Source: Rhodanobacter thiooxydans (GTDB lineage: Bacteria > Pseudomonadota > Gammaproteobacteria > Xanthomonadales > Rhodanobacteraceae). Taken from it: a stretch of DNA of 64,000 nt. Positions 30,712 to 41,000 of the stretch are shown here, one piece after another; the first letter of the stretch is position 1, and every line of letters begins with the position of its first letter. The translations under genes and the position numbers were made by a program. The notes under the pieces are model-generated. The model ran no database searches. It saw only the letters and a list, made by a program, of their open reading frames with translations, and had not been told where the DNA came from. Location: NCBI RefSeq assembly GCF_021545845.1, contig NZ_CP088923.1, positions 1,178,001 to 1,242,000 on the forward strand. The letters run 5' to 3'.

Positions 30712-31141
30712 GCTTGCCGCGAAGCCGTCCTTCCGCTGGAACGTACGGGTCTACTGGGAAGACACCGACGCCGGCGGAGTGGTCTATCACGCCGGCTACC
30801 TGCGTTTCATGGAGCGCGCCCGCAGCGAGTGGATGCGCGCGCTCGGTGTCGACCAGATGGCCTTCAAGCAGGCCACCGGGCTGGCCTTCATGGTGCGCGA
30901 CATGCACATCGACTTCCTCAAGCCCGCCCTGCTGGATGATGAACTGTCGGTAACGGTCGACGTCGAAGAACGACGCGCAGCCAGTATCCTGTTCGCCCAG
31001 ACGATTACGGGAAAGGACGGCAGCTGCCTGGTCCGCGCCAGCGTGCGGGTGGCCTGCGTCGACCTCCAGCGCATGCGGCCGGCGCCGATTCCTGCCGACC
31101 TGATCCCGCAGACCGCACCTCAAGACAACCCAAGCCGATAG
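30704..31141 (+). CDS. ybgC: Tol-Pal-associated acyl-CoA thioesterase YbgC
   Basis: 145-residue hotdog-fold thioesterase. The 4-hydroxybenzoyl-CoA thioesterase signature [18 protein letters not shown] supplies the catalytic Asp. First gene of the classical tol cluster, overlapping ruvB by 8 bp. Confidence 0.95.
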   Translation: MPELAAKPSFRWNVRVYWEDTDAGGVVYHAGYLRFMERARSEWMRALGVDQMAFKQATGLAFMVRDMHIDFLKPALLDDELSVTVDVEERRAASILFAQTITGKDGSCLVRASVRVACVDLQRMRPAPIPADLIPQTAPQDNPSR

Positions 31142-31159
31142 GCGGAGCACCTGCAAGCA

Positions 31160-31846
31160 ATGAACAGTGGACTGAATGTTTTCACGCTGATCGCGGATTC
31201 GAGCGTGCCGGTAAAACTGGTGCTGCTGATCCTGCTGGTGTTCTCGTTCCTGTCCTGGGTCATCATCATCCGCAAGTATTCGCAGACCAAGGCGGCGATG
31301 GAGAACGCCGAGGAATTCGAGGAGCGCTTCTGGTCCGGCGGTGACCTGGCCCAGCTGTTCCGCGAGGTCAGCAACCGCAACGGCGGCACCGGCGGCATCG
31401 AGAACATCTTCGAGTCGGGCTTCCGCGAATTTGCCCGCCAGCGCCAGCGCAAGACCCACGATTCGCGCAGCGCGATCGAGGGCTCCGAGCGCGCCATGCA
31501 GGTGGCCGGCACGCGCGAGATCGGCCGGCTCGAGCGCAACCTGGAATTCCTCGCCAACGTCGGCTCGATCAGCCCGTACGTGGGCCTGTTCGGCACCGTG
31601 TGGGGCATCATGGGTGCGTTCCAGGGCCTGGGCGACATGAAGGACGTGACCATCGCGGTGGTTGCGCCGCACATCTCCGAGGCCCTGATCGCCACCGCGA
31701 TGGGCCTGTTCGCGGCGATCCCGGCGCAGTGGGCGTACAACCGCTACGCCACCAAGGTCGAGCGTATCGCTTCGCGCTACGACGTATTCCAGGAAGAGTT
31801 CTCCTCGGTGCTGCAGCGGCAGATCCAGACCGACGACGTCGCCTGA
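31160..31846 (+). CDS. tolQ: Tol-Pal proton channel subunit TolQ
   Basis: 228-residue MotA/ExbB-family inner-membrane protein, three transmembrane helices (about 15-37, 135-157, 168-190). It includes GLFGTVWGIMGAFQGLG and EALIATAMGLFAAIPAQWAY, the ion-channel helices. With TolR it uses the proton gradient to energise TolA during cell constriction. Confidence 0.97.
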   Translation: MNSGLNVFTLIADSSVPVKLVLLILLVFSFLSWVIIIRKYSQTKAAMENAEEFEERFWSGGDLAQLFREVSNRNGGTGGIENIFESGFREFARQRQRKTHDSRSAIEGSERAMQVAGTREIGRLERNLEFLANVGSISPYVGLFGTVWGIMGAFQGLGDMKDVTIAVVAPHISEALIATAMGLFAAIPAQWAYNRYATKVERIASRYDVFQEEFSSVLQRQIQTDDVA

Positions 31847-31859
31847 GCGGAGAGCGGCC

Positions 31860-32310
<451 letters not shown>

Positions 32311-32324
<14 letters not shown>

Positions 32325-33255
32325 GGCGACGCCGAAGGCGGTCGTACTTTCCGCCGTCCTGCACATCGGCATCGTGGGGTTCCTGTTCCTCGCGGTGCTG
32401 CCGTGTTCCACCTACGAGAACGTGTTCGACGCGCTGCACCTGCCGACGTGGATGAACCCGATCACCTGCTCGAAGCCGCTGGAGCTGCAGGGGCCGATCA
32501 TCGAGGCCACCCTGATCGGCCCCACCGGCAGCCCGCCGCCGAAGGCGGTCAAGGTCAAGCCGGTACCCGATTCGACGCCGCCGCCACCGACGGTGCCGCC
32601 GCCGACCCCGCCCAAGATCGAGGCACCGGAGGTGAAGACCCTGCCGCCGCCGCCCAAGCAGCCGGACCTCAAGGACCAGGAGCGGGTAGTGGAGGAGGCG
32701 GCGCTGAAGGCCGAGGAAGCCAAGCAGCTGCAGGAGGAAAAGCAGCGCCAGCGCCAGGCCGAGCTGGATGCGCAGGCGGCCAAGCAGAAACAGCAGAAAC
32801 AGAAGCAGATCGACGACCTGATCGCCAAGATGGACGCCGCCGCGCAGCAGACCCGCAAGCTCGACAACCGGGCCAAGCAGGCCAAGCAGCAGCTGGAGGA
32901 TCTGAAGAACGCCCAGGACAACGGCGCTCCCGACCTGCCCAACGCGGCACAGCGCCAGACCGGCAACAACAGCCTGAACAGCAACCTCGCCGACGAATAT
33001 GCAGCGGCCATTCAGAATGCGGTCACGCCGAACTGGTTAAGGCCGGATAACATACCGTCTGTTCCGTGTCAGGTTCATATCGTGCAGTCGCCCGGCGGTG
33101 ACGTGATGAGCGCCACCGTGGATTCCAGCTGCCCGTACGACGATGCTGGCCGGCGTTCGGTCGAGAATGCGGTGCTGCGTACCAAGACCTTGCCCTACAA
33201 GGGCTTTGAAAGCGTGTTCCAGCGCAACCTCACCTTCACCTTCAGGCCGCAATGA
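32311..33255 (+). CDS. tolA: Tol-Pal energy transducer TolA
   Basis: 314-residue TonB-like protein linking TolQR to TolB/Pal. N-terminal membrane anchor (VLSAVLHIGIVGFLFLAVL), Pro-rich stretch, a Lys/Gln/Ala-rich helical domain II (about 125-205) and a C-terminal globular domain (ADEYAAAIQNAV...FTFRPQ). Domain II is short relative to E. coli TolA (421 residues). It overlaps tolB by 4 bp (ATGA). Confidence 0.95.
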
Positions 33256-34586
33256 TCAAGCCCATGCGCAAATCCAGCCCCAGCTTCGCCGCCATCCTGC
33301 TGGCCGTGGTGGCGTTGTTCGTTGCCGGCCCGGCCGCCGCCCAGTCGCTGAATGTCGACATCGTCGGCGGCGTCAAGACCGCCACCCCGATCGTGGTGGT
33401 GCCGTTCGCCCAGGCCGGCGGCGCGCCGCTGTCGACCGACGTGGCCGACGTGATGCGCAACGACTTCAACCGCTCCGGCAAGTTCCGCTCGCTGGCCAAG
33501 AGTGACATCGTGGAGTTCCCGTCCAAGGGCTCGGACATCAAGTTCGCCACCTGGCGGTTGCTCAAGCAGGACTACATCGTGGTCGGCAACGTCGCCGACG
33601 TCGGCAACGGCATGGTCCAGGTCGAGTACGAGCTGTGGGACGTCAACAAGCAGCAGAGCCTGCTGCACCAGCAGATGCCGCCGGCCCCGGCGGGCGACCT
33701 GCGTGGCGTGGCGCACCAGATCGCGGACATCATCTACCAGAAGATCACCGGCGTGCGCGGCGCGTTCTGGACCCGCATCGCCTACATCACCGCGGTGGGC
33801 CTGGGCAACCACACCACCTATTCGCTGATCGTGGCCGATTCGGACGGCTACAACCCGCAGGTGGTGGCGCGCTCGAAGGAGTCGCTGCTGACGCCGGCGT
33901 GGTCGCCCGACGGGCGCAAGCTTGCCTACGTCTCGTTCGAGAGCGGCAATTCGTCGATCTACGTGCAGGACATCACCACCGGCTCGCGCCAGCTGGTGGA
34001 ATCCCACCCGCGGGGGATCAACGGCGCGCCGGCCTGGTCGCCCGACGGCAGCAAGCTGGCGGTGGCGCTGTCCTATGTCGGCAACCTGGAATTGTTCGTG
34101 CTGGATCTGGCCAGCCGGCGCGAAACCCGCCTGACCAACAGCCTGTCGATCGACACCGAGCCGGTCTGGGCGCCCGACGGCCAGAGCATCTATTTCACCT
34201 CCGACCGTTCCGGCCGGCCGCAGATCTACCAGGTGCCGGCCAGCGGCGGTACGCCGCAGCGGATCAGCTTCCAGGGCCAGAGCAATCTAAATGCCGATGT
34301 GAGCTACGACGGCAAGCAGATCGCCATGGTGCAGGGCAACGGGAACGTGTATCGTATTACCATCATGGATCGCAGCCTGGGTGACCAGGTGCGTTTCCTC
34401 TCGCCGGGTCCGATCGACGAGTCCCCGAGTTTTGCTCCGAATGCCAGCATGCTGCTTTACGCCGCTACCGAAGGACGTCGCGGCGTGTTGTATGCCGTAT
34501 CGGCTGACGGTCTGGTTCGCCAGCGCCTCGTGCTTTCCGATGGCGACGTGCGCGAGCCCGCCTGGGGGCCCTTCCGGCAACGTTGA
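33252..34586 (+). CDS. tolB: Tol-Pal periplasmic beta-propeller TolB
   Basis: 444-residue periplasmic protein. The signal peptide ends near AAAQSLNVD; an N-terminal TolB domain is followed by a six-bladed propeller with repeated WSPDGRK/WSPDGSK/WAPDGQS motifs. It binds Pal and TolA. Translationally coupled to tolA. Confidence 0.97.
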   Translation: MIKPMRKSSPSFAAILLAVVALFVAGPAAAQSLNVDIVGGVKTATPIVVVPFAQAGGAPLSTDVADVMRNDFNRSGKFRSLAKSDIVEFPSKGSDIKFATWRLLKQDYIVVGNVADVGNGMVQVEYELWDVNKQQSLLHQQMPPAPAGDLRGVAHQIADIIYQKITGVRGAFWTRIAYITAVGLGNHTTYSLIVADSDGYNPQVVARSKESLLTPAWSPDGRKLAYVSFESGNSSIYVQDITTGSRQLVESHPRGINGAPAWSPDGSKLAVALSYVGNLELFVLDLASRRETRLTNSLSIDTEPVWAPDGQSIYFTSDRSGRPQIYQVPASGGTPQRISFQGQSNLNADVSYDGKQIAMVQGNGNVYRITIMDRSLGDQVRFLSPGPIDESPSFAPNASMLLYAATEGRRGVLYAVSADGLVRQRLVLSDGDVREPAWGPFRQR

Positions 34587-34591
34587 TTTTC

Positions 34592-34621
34592 CAGGCTGCC
34601 GCGCGCGAGTGCGGCAGCCTG
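34592..34621 (+). repeat. Hairpin after tolB
   Basis: Perfect 11-bp stem CAGGCTGCCGC / GCGGCAGCCTG with an 8-base loop, 5 bp after the tolB stop. No T tract follows, so it may attenuate or stabilise the tolB-pal transcript rather than end it. The remaining 34622-34834 spacer holds no gene I can support. Confidence 0.6.
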
Positions 34622-34834
34622 ATGCCCAGGGAGTGGGCCCGAACGGCGCTGCGAGGCGCGTTTCGGTTTCCGGCCATGGCGCTTCGCCGCGCCAGCAGCC
34701 AGTCAGGGCGACCGTGCAGAACCATGCACAATCGACCTCTCAAGTGTCAAAATAACAGCCGGACAACCGGCGTCAGCTGTCCCGTAACCCAGTCGTCATC
34801 GTTTGTCGGAACTCAACCCGTAAGGAACGTCACC

Positions 34835-35341
34835 ATGAATAAGACCGTTCGCGTCGCCCTGGTCGCCCTGCTCTGCGTGGGCGCGGCCGCTTGCTCCAAA
34901 AAGCAGGAAGTCAAACCCCAGCCCGCCCCGGAGCAGGCTGCTCCGGTTCAGGCTCCCGTCTCCGACGGCAAGTACACCCCCGCCGACCTCGATACCGATG
35001 CCTGCCTGCGTCAGCGCGTCGTGTACTTCGATTTCGACAAGACCGAGATCAAGCCGGAGTTCCAGCAGATCATGGCTTGCCACGCCAAGTACCTGCAGGA
35101 TCGCCCGACCTCGCACGTCCGTCTCGAAGGCAATGCCGACGAGCGCGGTTCGCGCGAGTACAACCTCGGCCTCGGCGAGCGTCGCGGCAATGCCGTCTCC
35201 GACGCGCTGCAGGCCAACGGTGGCTCGGCCAGCCAGCTGGAAGTGATCAGCTACGGCAAAGAAAAGCCGGTGTGCCGTGAGCACAACGAGGATTGCTGGA
35301 GCAAGAACCGCCGCGTCGAGATCGTCTACACGGCGCGGTAA
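34835..35341 (+). CDS. pal: Peptidoglycan-associated lipoprotein Pal
   Basis: 168-residue outer-membrane lipoprotein. Lipobox GAAAC, Pro/Ala/Gln linker, OmpA-like peptidoglycan-binding domain (VYFDFDKTEIKPEF, VRLEGNADERGSREYNLGLG, NRRVEIVY). AAGGAA precedes the ATG at 34835. A 248-bp spacer from tolB suggests its own promoter. The stop overlaps the cpoB start (TAATG). Confidence 0.97.
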   Translation: MNKTVRVALVALLCVGAAACSKKQEVKPQPAPEQAAPVQAPVSDGKYTPADLDTDACLRQRVVYFDFDKTEIKPEFQQIMACHAKYLQDRPTSHVRLEGNADERGSREYNLGLGERRGNAVSDALQANGGSASQLEVISYGKEKPVCREHNEDCWSKNRRVEIVYTAR

Positions 35342-36210
35342 TGACGAAGCGACTGGCTAACAGCTTTGCAGCCAGGTTCAGCATGGCGGGCGCGGTCGCG
35401 TCCGCCATGCTGTTCGCGTTCCCGGCATTCGCGCAGGATTCGCGGTTGAGTCTCGCCGATCGCGTCGCGCGGCTGGAACAGCAGGCACAGAACAAGGACC
35501 AGTCCGGCACCGGCATGGTCAACCAGATGCAGCAGTTGCAAGCACAGGTGCAGCAGTTGCAGGGGCAGGTCGAGGAGCTGCAGCACCAGCTGCAGACGCT
35601 CGACGACAAGAACAAGGCCCAGTACACCGATCTCGACGCCCGCTTCGGGAGGCTCGAGGGTGGGGCGACGGGCGCTGCCGCGGCGGCGGGCAACAACCCG
35701 CAGGCGCAGGCGCAGGCCGGCGGCCAGGCTGCGGCGGCGACTGCCGCTGCCACCGGCAACCCCGCGGCCGCCCAGCCCGCCGCGAAGGCCGGCAACAATG
35801 GCGCCGCCGCCGCCGATCCGGCAGCGGCCCAGGCCGCCTACGACGTGGCCTTCAAGGCGATTCGCGCGGGCAATTACGTGGAAGCCTCGCGCGAGTTCCG
35901 CAGCTTCATCCAGCAGTATCCGAACCATGCGCTGGCGCCGAACGCCTGGTACTGGCTCGGCGAGTCGTACTACGCCACCACCAATTATCCGGTCGCGCTG
36001 GAATCGTTCCAGCAGTTGCTCAGCCAGTTTCCGCAGAGCGACAAGGCGGCCGACGCGCTGCTCAAGGTCGGCTACAGCCAGCTGGAACTCAAGCAGACCG
36101 CGGCGGCGAAGGCCACGCTGGCTCAGGTCACCGCCAAATATCCGGGCTCCAAGGCGGCCAGCCTGGCCCAGGAGCGCCTGCAGCGCCTGCAACTGCAGTC
36201 GGGCAACTGA
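35341..36210 (+). CDS. cpoB: Cell-division coordinator CpoB (YbgF)
   Basis: 289-residue periplasmic protein. The signal peptide ends near AFAQDS; an N-terminal trimerising coiled coil (RVARLEQQAQ, QLQAQVQQLQGQVEELQHQL) is followed by an Ala/Gln/Gly-rich linker and C-terminal TPRs (YDVAFKAIRAGNYVEASREF, AWYWLGESYYATTNYPVALE). It links Tol-Pal function to PBP1B-driven septal wall synthesis. Start at 35341 overlapping the pal stop. Confidence 0.95.
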   Translation: MTKRLANSFAARFSMAGAVASAMLFAFPAFAQDSRLSLADRVARLEQQAQNKDQSGTGMVNQMQQLQAQVQQLQGQVEELQHQLQTLDDKNKAQYTDLDARFGRLEGGATGAAAAAGNNPQAQAQAGGQAAAATAAATGNPAAAQPAAKAGNNGAAAADPAAAQAAYDVAFKAIRAGNYVEASREFRSFIQQYPNHALAPNAWYWLGESYYATTNYPVALESFQQLLSQFPQSDKAADALLKVGYSQLELKQTAAAKATLAQVTAKYPGSKAASLAQERLQRLQLQSGN

Positions 36211-36222
36211 GCGGGTAACGAT

Positions 36223-36915
36223 ATGAGCGGCCATGACGCGCGCGAGGCGTCCGGCACGCCTGCCGCGGTGGTTGCCGAGCGCCTGCGCATCACCGAGATC
36301 TTCCACTCGATCCAGGGCGAAGCCGACGCGATCGGCTGGCGTACCGTGTTTGTGCGTCTCACCGGCTGCCCGTTGCGTTGCGTCTGGTGCGATACCGAGT
36401 ATGCGTTCCACGGCGGCAACTGGCGCGCGATCGACGACATCCTCGCCGAGGTCGCCACGCATGGTGCAAAGCATGTGTGCGTGAGCGGCGGCGAGCCGCT
36501 GGCGCAGAAGCGCTGCCTGATCCTGCTGCGCAAGCTGTGCGATGCCGGTTACCAGGTCTCGCTGGAAACGTCCGGCGCGCTGGATGTTTCCGCAGTCGAT
36601 CCGCGCGTGCACAAGGTGATGGACCTGAAGGCGCCGGGCTCGGGCGAGAGCGCGCGCAACCTGTGGTCGAACCTCGACCACCTGCTGCCGCACGACCAGG
36701 TCAAGATCGTCATCGCCAGTCGCGCCGACTACGAGTGGGCGTGCGCGGTGCTGGCCGAGCGTACGCTGGCGGCTCGCTGCATGGTGTTGTTCTCGCCGGT
36801 GTGGGGCAAGGTCGAGCCGCGCGAACTGGCCGAATGGATCATCGCCGACAAGTTGCCCGTGCGTTTCCAGCTGCAGCTGCACAAGCTGCTGTGGAACGAC
36901 GCGCGAGGAAAATAG
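36223..36915 (+). CDS. queE: 7-carboxy-7-deazaguanine synthase QueE
   Basis: 230-residue radical-SAM enzyme in queuosine precursor (preQ0) synthesis. The Cx3Cx2C cluster motif is CPLRCVWC, with substrate loops FHSIQGEADAIGWRTVFVR and CVSGGEPLAQ. The Cx3Cx2C spacing is the standard form. Followed by queC. Confidence 0.96.
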   Translation: MSGHDAREASGTPAAVVAERLRITEIFHSIQGEADAIGWRTVFVRLTGCPLRCVWCDTEYAFHGGNWRAIDDILAEVATHGAKHVCVSGGEPLAQKRCLILLRKLCDAGYQVSLETSGALDVSAVDPRVHKVMDLKAPGSGESARNLWSNLDHLLPHDQVKIVIASRADYEWACAVLAERTLAARCMVLFSPVWGKVEPRELAEWIIADKLPVRFQLQLHKLLWNDARGK

Positions 36916-36927
36916 GCGAGTGGAGAG

Positions 36928-36963
36928 GAGTGGGAAGGGAGGTGCGCAGCGCACTTTCCACTC
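36928..36963. repeat. Imperfect palindrome between queE and queC
   Basis: GTGCGC A GCGCAC forms the centre (36942-36954), flanked by the partly complementary GAGTGGGAA and TTTCCACTC. A second perfect 8-bp dyad (CGGCCGGT / ACCGGCCG, 37030-37046) sits 11 bp before the queC ATG. Both could be repeats or leader hairpins; no T tract. Confidence 0.5.
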
Positions 36964-37057
36964 ACTTTTCGTTCCTCTTCACGCACTCCTGTTCTACGCG
37001 CTGTGGCCTGTGTCGCCGCGTGCGCTTTCCGGCCGGTGACCGGCCGTACCCCAATGG

Positions 37058-37753
37058 ATGAAACCCATGTCTGAAACACTTCCCCGCAAGGCCGTCGTGC
37101 TCGTCTCCGGCGGCATGGATTCGGCCGTCACCATCGCCATCGCGCGCGAGCAGGGTTACCAGGTGCATGCGCTCAGCGTGGCCTATGGCCAGCGCCACAG
37201 CTCGGAGCTGGCGGCGTCCGACCGCGTGGCGACGATGCTCGGCGCGATCGAGCACAAGACGGTCGGCATCGACCTGCGCAGCATCGGCGGCTCCGCGCTC
37301 ACCGCCGACATCGACGTGCCGCTGGATGCTGCCGACAGCAGCGCCATCCCGGTGACCTACGTGCCGGCGCGCAACACCATCATGCTGTCGATCGCGCTGG
37401 GCTGGGCCGAGGTGCTCGGCTCAAGCGACATCTGGTGCGGGGTCAACGCGGTCGACTACTCCGGCTATCCGGATTGCCGCCCCGCCTTCATCGAGGCCTT
37501 CGAGAAATTGGCCAACGTCGCCACCAAGGCCGGCGTGGAAGGTGCCGGCATCCGCATCCATGCGCCACTGATGCGCATGAGCAAGGCCGACATCGCGCGC
37601 GAGGGCCAGCGCCTCGGCGTGGATTTCTCGGCCACGGTCAGTTGCTACCAGGCCGACCAGAAAGGCCGTGCCTGTGGCCATTGCGATGCCTGCCGACTGC
37701 GCGCACAAGGCTTCCGCGAAGCGGGGCTGGCCGATCCCACCCGCTACGTCTGA
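37058..37753 (+). CDS. queC: 7-cyano-7-deazaguanine synthase QueC
   Basis: 231-residue ATP-dependent enzyme that converts CDG to preQ0. N-terminal PP-loop [13 protein letters not shown] and C-terminal zinc site [20 protein letters not shown]. An alternative start at 37067 (MSETLPRK) is equally credible. Confidence 0.96.
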   Translation: MKPMSETLPRKAVVLVSGGMDSAVTIAIAREQGYQVHALSVAYGQRHSSELAASDRVATMLGAIEHKTVGIDLRSIGGSALTADIDVPLDAADSSAIPVTYVPARNTIMLSIALGWAEVLGSSDIWCGVNAVDYSGYPDCRPAFIEAFEKLANVATKAGVEGAGIRIHAPLMRMSKADIAREGQRLGVDFSATVSCYQADQKGRACGHCDACRLRAQGFREAGLADPTRYV

Positions 37754-37825
37754 AGCGGGTCGATGCGTTTGCTTGTACGGCTGTCGCCCAGCCCGTAAAA
37801 TTGCCCGCTTGAGTTTTGCAATGAT

Positions 37826-37901
37826 GGGTCGTTAGCTCAGTTGGTAGAGCAGTAGACTTTTAATCTATTGGTCCCGGGTTCGAGTCCCGGACGACCCACC
37901 A
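37826..37901 (+). tRNA. tRNA-Lys (anticodon UUU), CCA encoded
   Basis: 76 nt. Acceptor stem GGGTCGT pairs with ACGACCC; D-loop AGCTCAGTTGGTAGAGC; anticodon stem-loop TAGA-CTTTTAA-TCTA gives anticodon TTT; T-arm GGGTTCGAGTCCC; 3' ACCA encoded. Lies after the tol-pal-que cluster, as in related genomes. Confidence 0.98.
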
Positions 37902-37907
37902 GTTTCC

Positions 37908-37935
37908 AGAGCGTCCGGACGGGCGCTCTTTTTTT
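37908..37935 (+). terminator. Intrinsic terminator of tRNA-Lys
   Basis: Stem AGAGCGTCC / GGGCGCTCT (one G-T wobble) with GGAC loop, followed by a run of T. Starts 6 bp after the tRNA. The rest of the spacer to 38090 includes an 11-bp hairpin (GCAGGCGCGGC/GCCGCGCCTGC) just past the pilY1 stop, without a T tract on either side. Confidence 0.9.
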
Positions 37936-38090
37936 GTTCGTGCGTTAGCCGGCATGGTTTCGAATGCTCGTGTCGCCGTCCGCGATCAGCAGGTGTTTGC
38001 CCTTGGGCTCGGTGGCCAGTTGCCGTCGAGCCCGGGCAAATCCGTGTGTGCCTTGGTGCAGGCGCGGCGTGGCGGCCGCGCCTGCAAGGT

Positions 38091-41000
38091 TTATTTCAGA
38101 CCTTCGGTGAACCAGTAGGTACGCTTGCGCTTGCCGGTATTGGGCGGAGTGACCCTCTGGGCGCCCAACGCCGAGCTGTTGTTGCCGCCGCCAGTGCCGG
38201 TCTGGTTGCCGCCGCCGATGAGTACCGGGGTGTAGACGCCGCTGCCGGGATTGACTTCGACCAGGCCGAATACCGGCGAGGGCGGCAGGCCGCCGCCGTC
38301 GAACACGATGTAGCCGTTGCTGTTCTGGCCCTCACCGGTCCGGAAGTTGATGGCGTAGCCGCGCGCAATGCCCAGGTTCGGGTAGCACATGCCGGGGTTC
38401 AGCTTGGGATCGGCCGGGGTGTTGGTGCCGAAGTAGGTGTAGCCAGCCACCGTCAGCGGCGCATTCACCGCCTTCTCGCCCGAGTGGGTCAGAGTGACAT
38501 AGAACCCCGACGTGGTGCTGGTGGAGGAGTAAGGCGGGGTCGTTTCCGCGGCGGCGCCGGTTTCGTCGGTGAGCATGGATTGGGTGATCGTGGTCCAGCT
38601 GGTGGCTACGCTGGTGCCGGTGTTGGTGTCCTTCAGCATGTAGAAGCGGTTGACCACGCAGGAGGATGCGTTCGACGCCAGAGGATGCTCGCGATCGCCG
38701 CTGGCCGCGACCACGGCGTCGAAGCTGGTGGTCGGCGTGACGTCGGGCGGGTAGAAGAACTTGCGCGCGCCAGTGGGGTTGGTGGCGCAGCTGGCGCCGG
38801 TACCGGTACCGGTGGTGCCCAGGCTGGCAAGCTTGGTCACCTTCCAGTTGGCAGGGGAGCTGTCGTCGACGTCGACGCGCCAGATGTTGCCGCCGAGGTC
38901 GCCGGTGTAGAGGCGGTCGGCGTAGCCGTCGCCGTTGCGGTCGAGCAGGGTGATGTCGGACGGGATCGCATAGGTCATCCCGGAAACCGACGCTGTGCAA
39001 CCGGAAGCACAGGCGGTCCACACCGTGCTGCCATTGAAGGCATCCAGCACCACGATCGCGCGGCCCATGGTGTCGGCGGTGGCGACCGGGTCCGTATCCT
39101 CGGCGGGATCGTAGCCGCCGCCCATGACCAGCACGGGAATGGGATTGCCGCTGAGGTCGGTGTGGCCCTTGACCAGGGCCAGCTTGGGTTGCGACCAGGT
39201 CTGACCGAGTTCGGGGATGTTGGCGTTGGTCTTGCTCCACAGGAAGAGCGGCGGCTTGGTTGGATCGCTCACGTCGAACGCATAGATCAACCGGCCGCCG
39301 CGGCGCGCCGTGACGTAGATGTAGGTCTTCGGACTGCCGGCCACGCGCAGATCCTGGTAGACCGTGGTGGTGCCATCAAAGAAGTAGGGCTTGCCGCTGC
39401 CGCTGGTGGAGCCCAGCGTCAGCAGCGGGCTGTTGTTGTACAGGCGCTGGAACCTGTTGAAGAAATCAGGTGCGATGAACGACCACAGTTCGCCACCGGG
39501 GCGTACCAGTCGCCCGCTGGCCATCGAGATGACGCCGGGAGAGGTGGCATTCTTGTTGCCGTTGACAGCACGGAGGAGGCCGTCGTTGGAGCCGTAGAAC
39601 GCCACGATGCCGATGGAACCGCCATAGTTGACCACCGCTGGCCGCGAATGCAGCACGTCGCCATGGATGGAGGGGCGTACGGTGACCGGAGTGCCGGGCC
39701 CTGCCGGGCTTTCGGCGCCGGGGGTGGTGGTGTTGTTGTCGGTGCCGCGGATCCAGTTGATGAGGTTGGTGGTGGTGGGCGTGGTGGTCGAGCTGGTGCC
39801 GAACAGGCTGCTGCCGGCCAACGTGGTGTCATCGAAGGTGGGCAGCGTGCCGGAGCTGGGGCAGCCGCCGACGCTGGTGCAGGTGTAGATCACCCGCTTC
39901 GACTGGTCGGTGAGGTAGTCCGCGCGGATCATTTCGGCCACGCCACCCTTGTCGACCACCTCGCCGTCGGGGGCATCGAAGGCGCCACCGGAACCGGTCG
40001 GGCGATTGACCCAGAAGCCGCTGGCCGGCCAGTTGGCGACGATGCTGCTGCTGTAGCCGCTGGCGGTGACGGTGAACGGGCCGTCGCCCGGGGTGCCGGT
40101 CTGGTGGTCCGCGGTCCAGTAGCTGAGTGCGGTGGGCGAAATGAAGCCGGTGCCCGCGTTGCTGATCGCCGGGTTGCCCAGCGAGTCATCCAGCACCACG
40201 TTGTTGCTGGAGTCATAGCCGATCTGATACTGCTTGAGGTTGCCCGCCCAGCGCGGCGCGGCGGTGGCATCCGGGCGGAACATGCCCACGTAGACCTGGT
40301 TGAGCGAGGTACCTTGGGCGTTCACGCTGACCGGCAGGCTCACCGAGGCGAACACGCTGTTGGTCGCCTGCACTTCGGTGAGGATCGTGATCAGCGCCTT
40401 GACCAGGGCGCTCACGTCGCCCGCCCTGACGTAGAAGTACTTGCCGCCGCCATTGGCGGCCATGCTCTTGACCAGGTTGATGTGATCGACGCATTTCTGC
40501 TGCGTGGCGTCGCAGCCATCCGAAACGGCGATGGTGTAGGTGATGATGTTCTGCGGGTTGTGCGCGACCGAGGCGGGGATGCCGGACAGGTCGGACTGAT
40601 ACATGAACTTCGCCCATTCGTCGCCCCAGTTCTGCTGGTAGCCCGCGGGGTTCAGCGGGATCATCGGCGGCGACATGGGTTTGGTACTGGCGGGGACGCC
40701 CATGGCCGTGGCCAGGGTCGATTGCGGCAGCGTGACGCTGTTGGAGGTCTTTGGCGCGTTGCTGCCGCTGACATTGGCCAGGTAGATGATGAAGTTCTTC
40801 TGGCATGTGTCGTTGATCGGCGTGGTGTAGGTGGTCCCGGACAGGCCCTTGGTACCGCTGAAGAAAGCCCAGGCCTCCTCCATCGAATCGTCGAGATTGT
40901 TCGAGTTGGTGCTGACGGCCGCCGTGCCGGGGCCGGTTCCGCCGCCGGGTGTGCCCGCGATCGCGCTCTGGAACGTGGTAGCGCCCGCGGTATTCAGCAA

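Noticed and set aside
37941..38045. Minus-strand short frame ending EPKGKHLLIADGDTSIRNHAG
   Set aside because: Vaguely like an alpha/beta hydrolase tail, but too short and without start or flanking homology to call a pseudogene.
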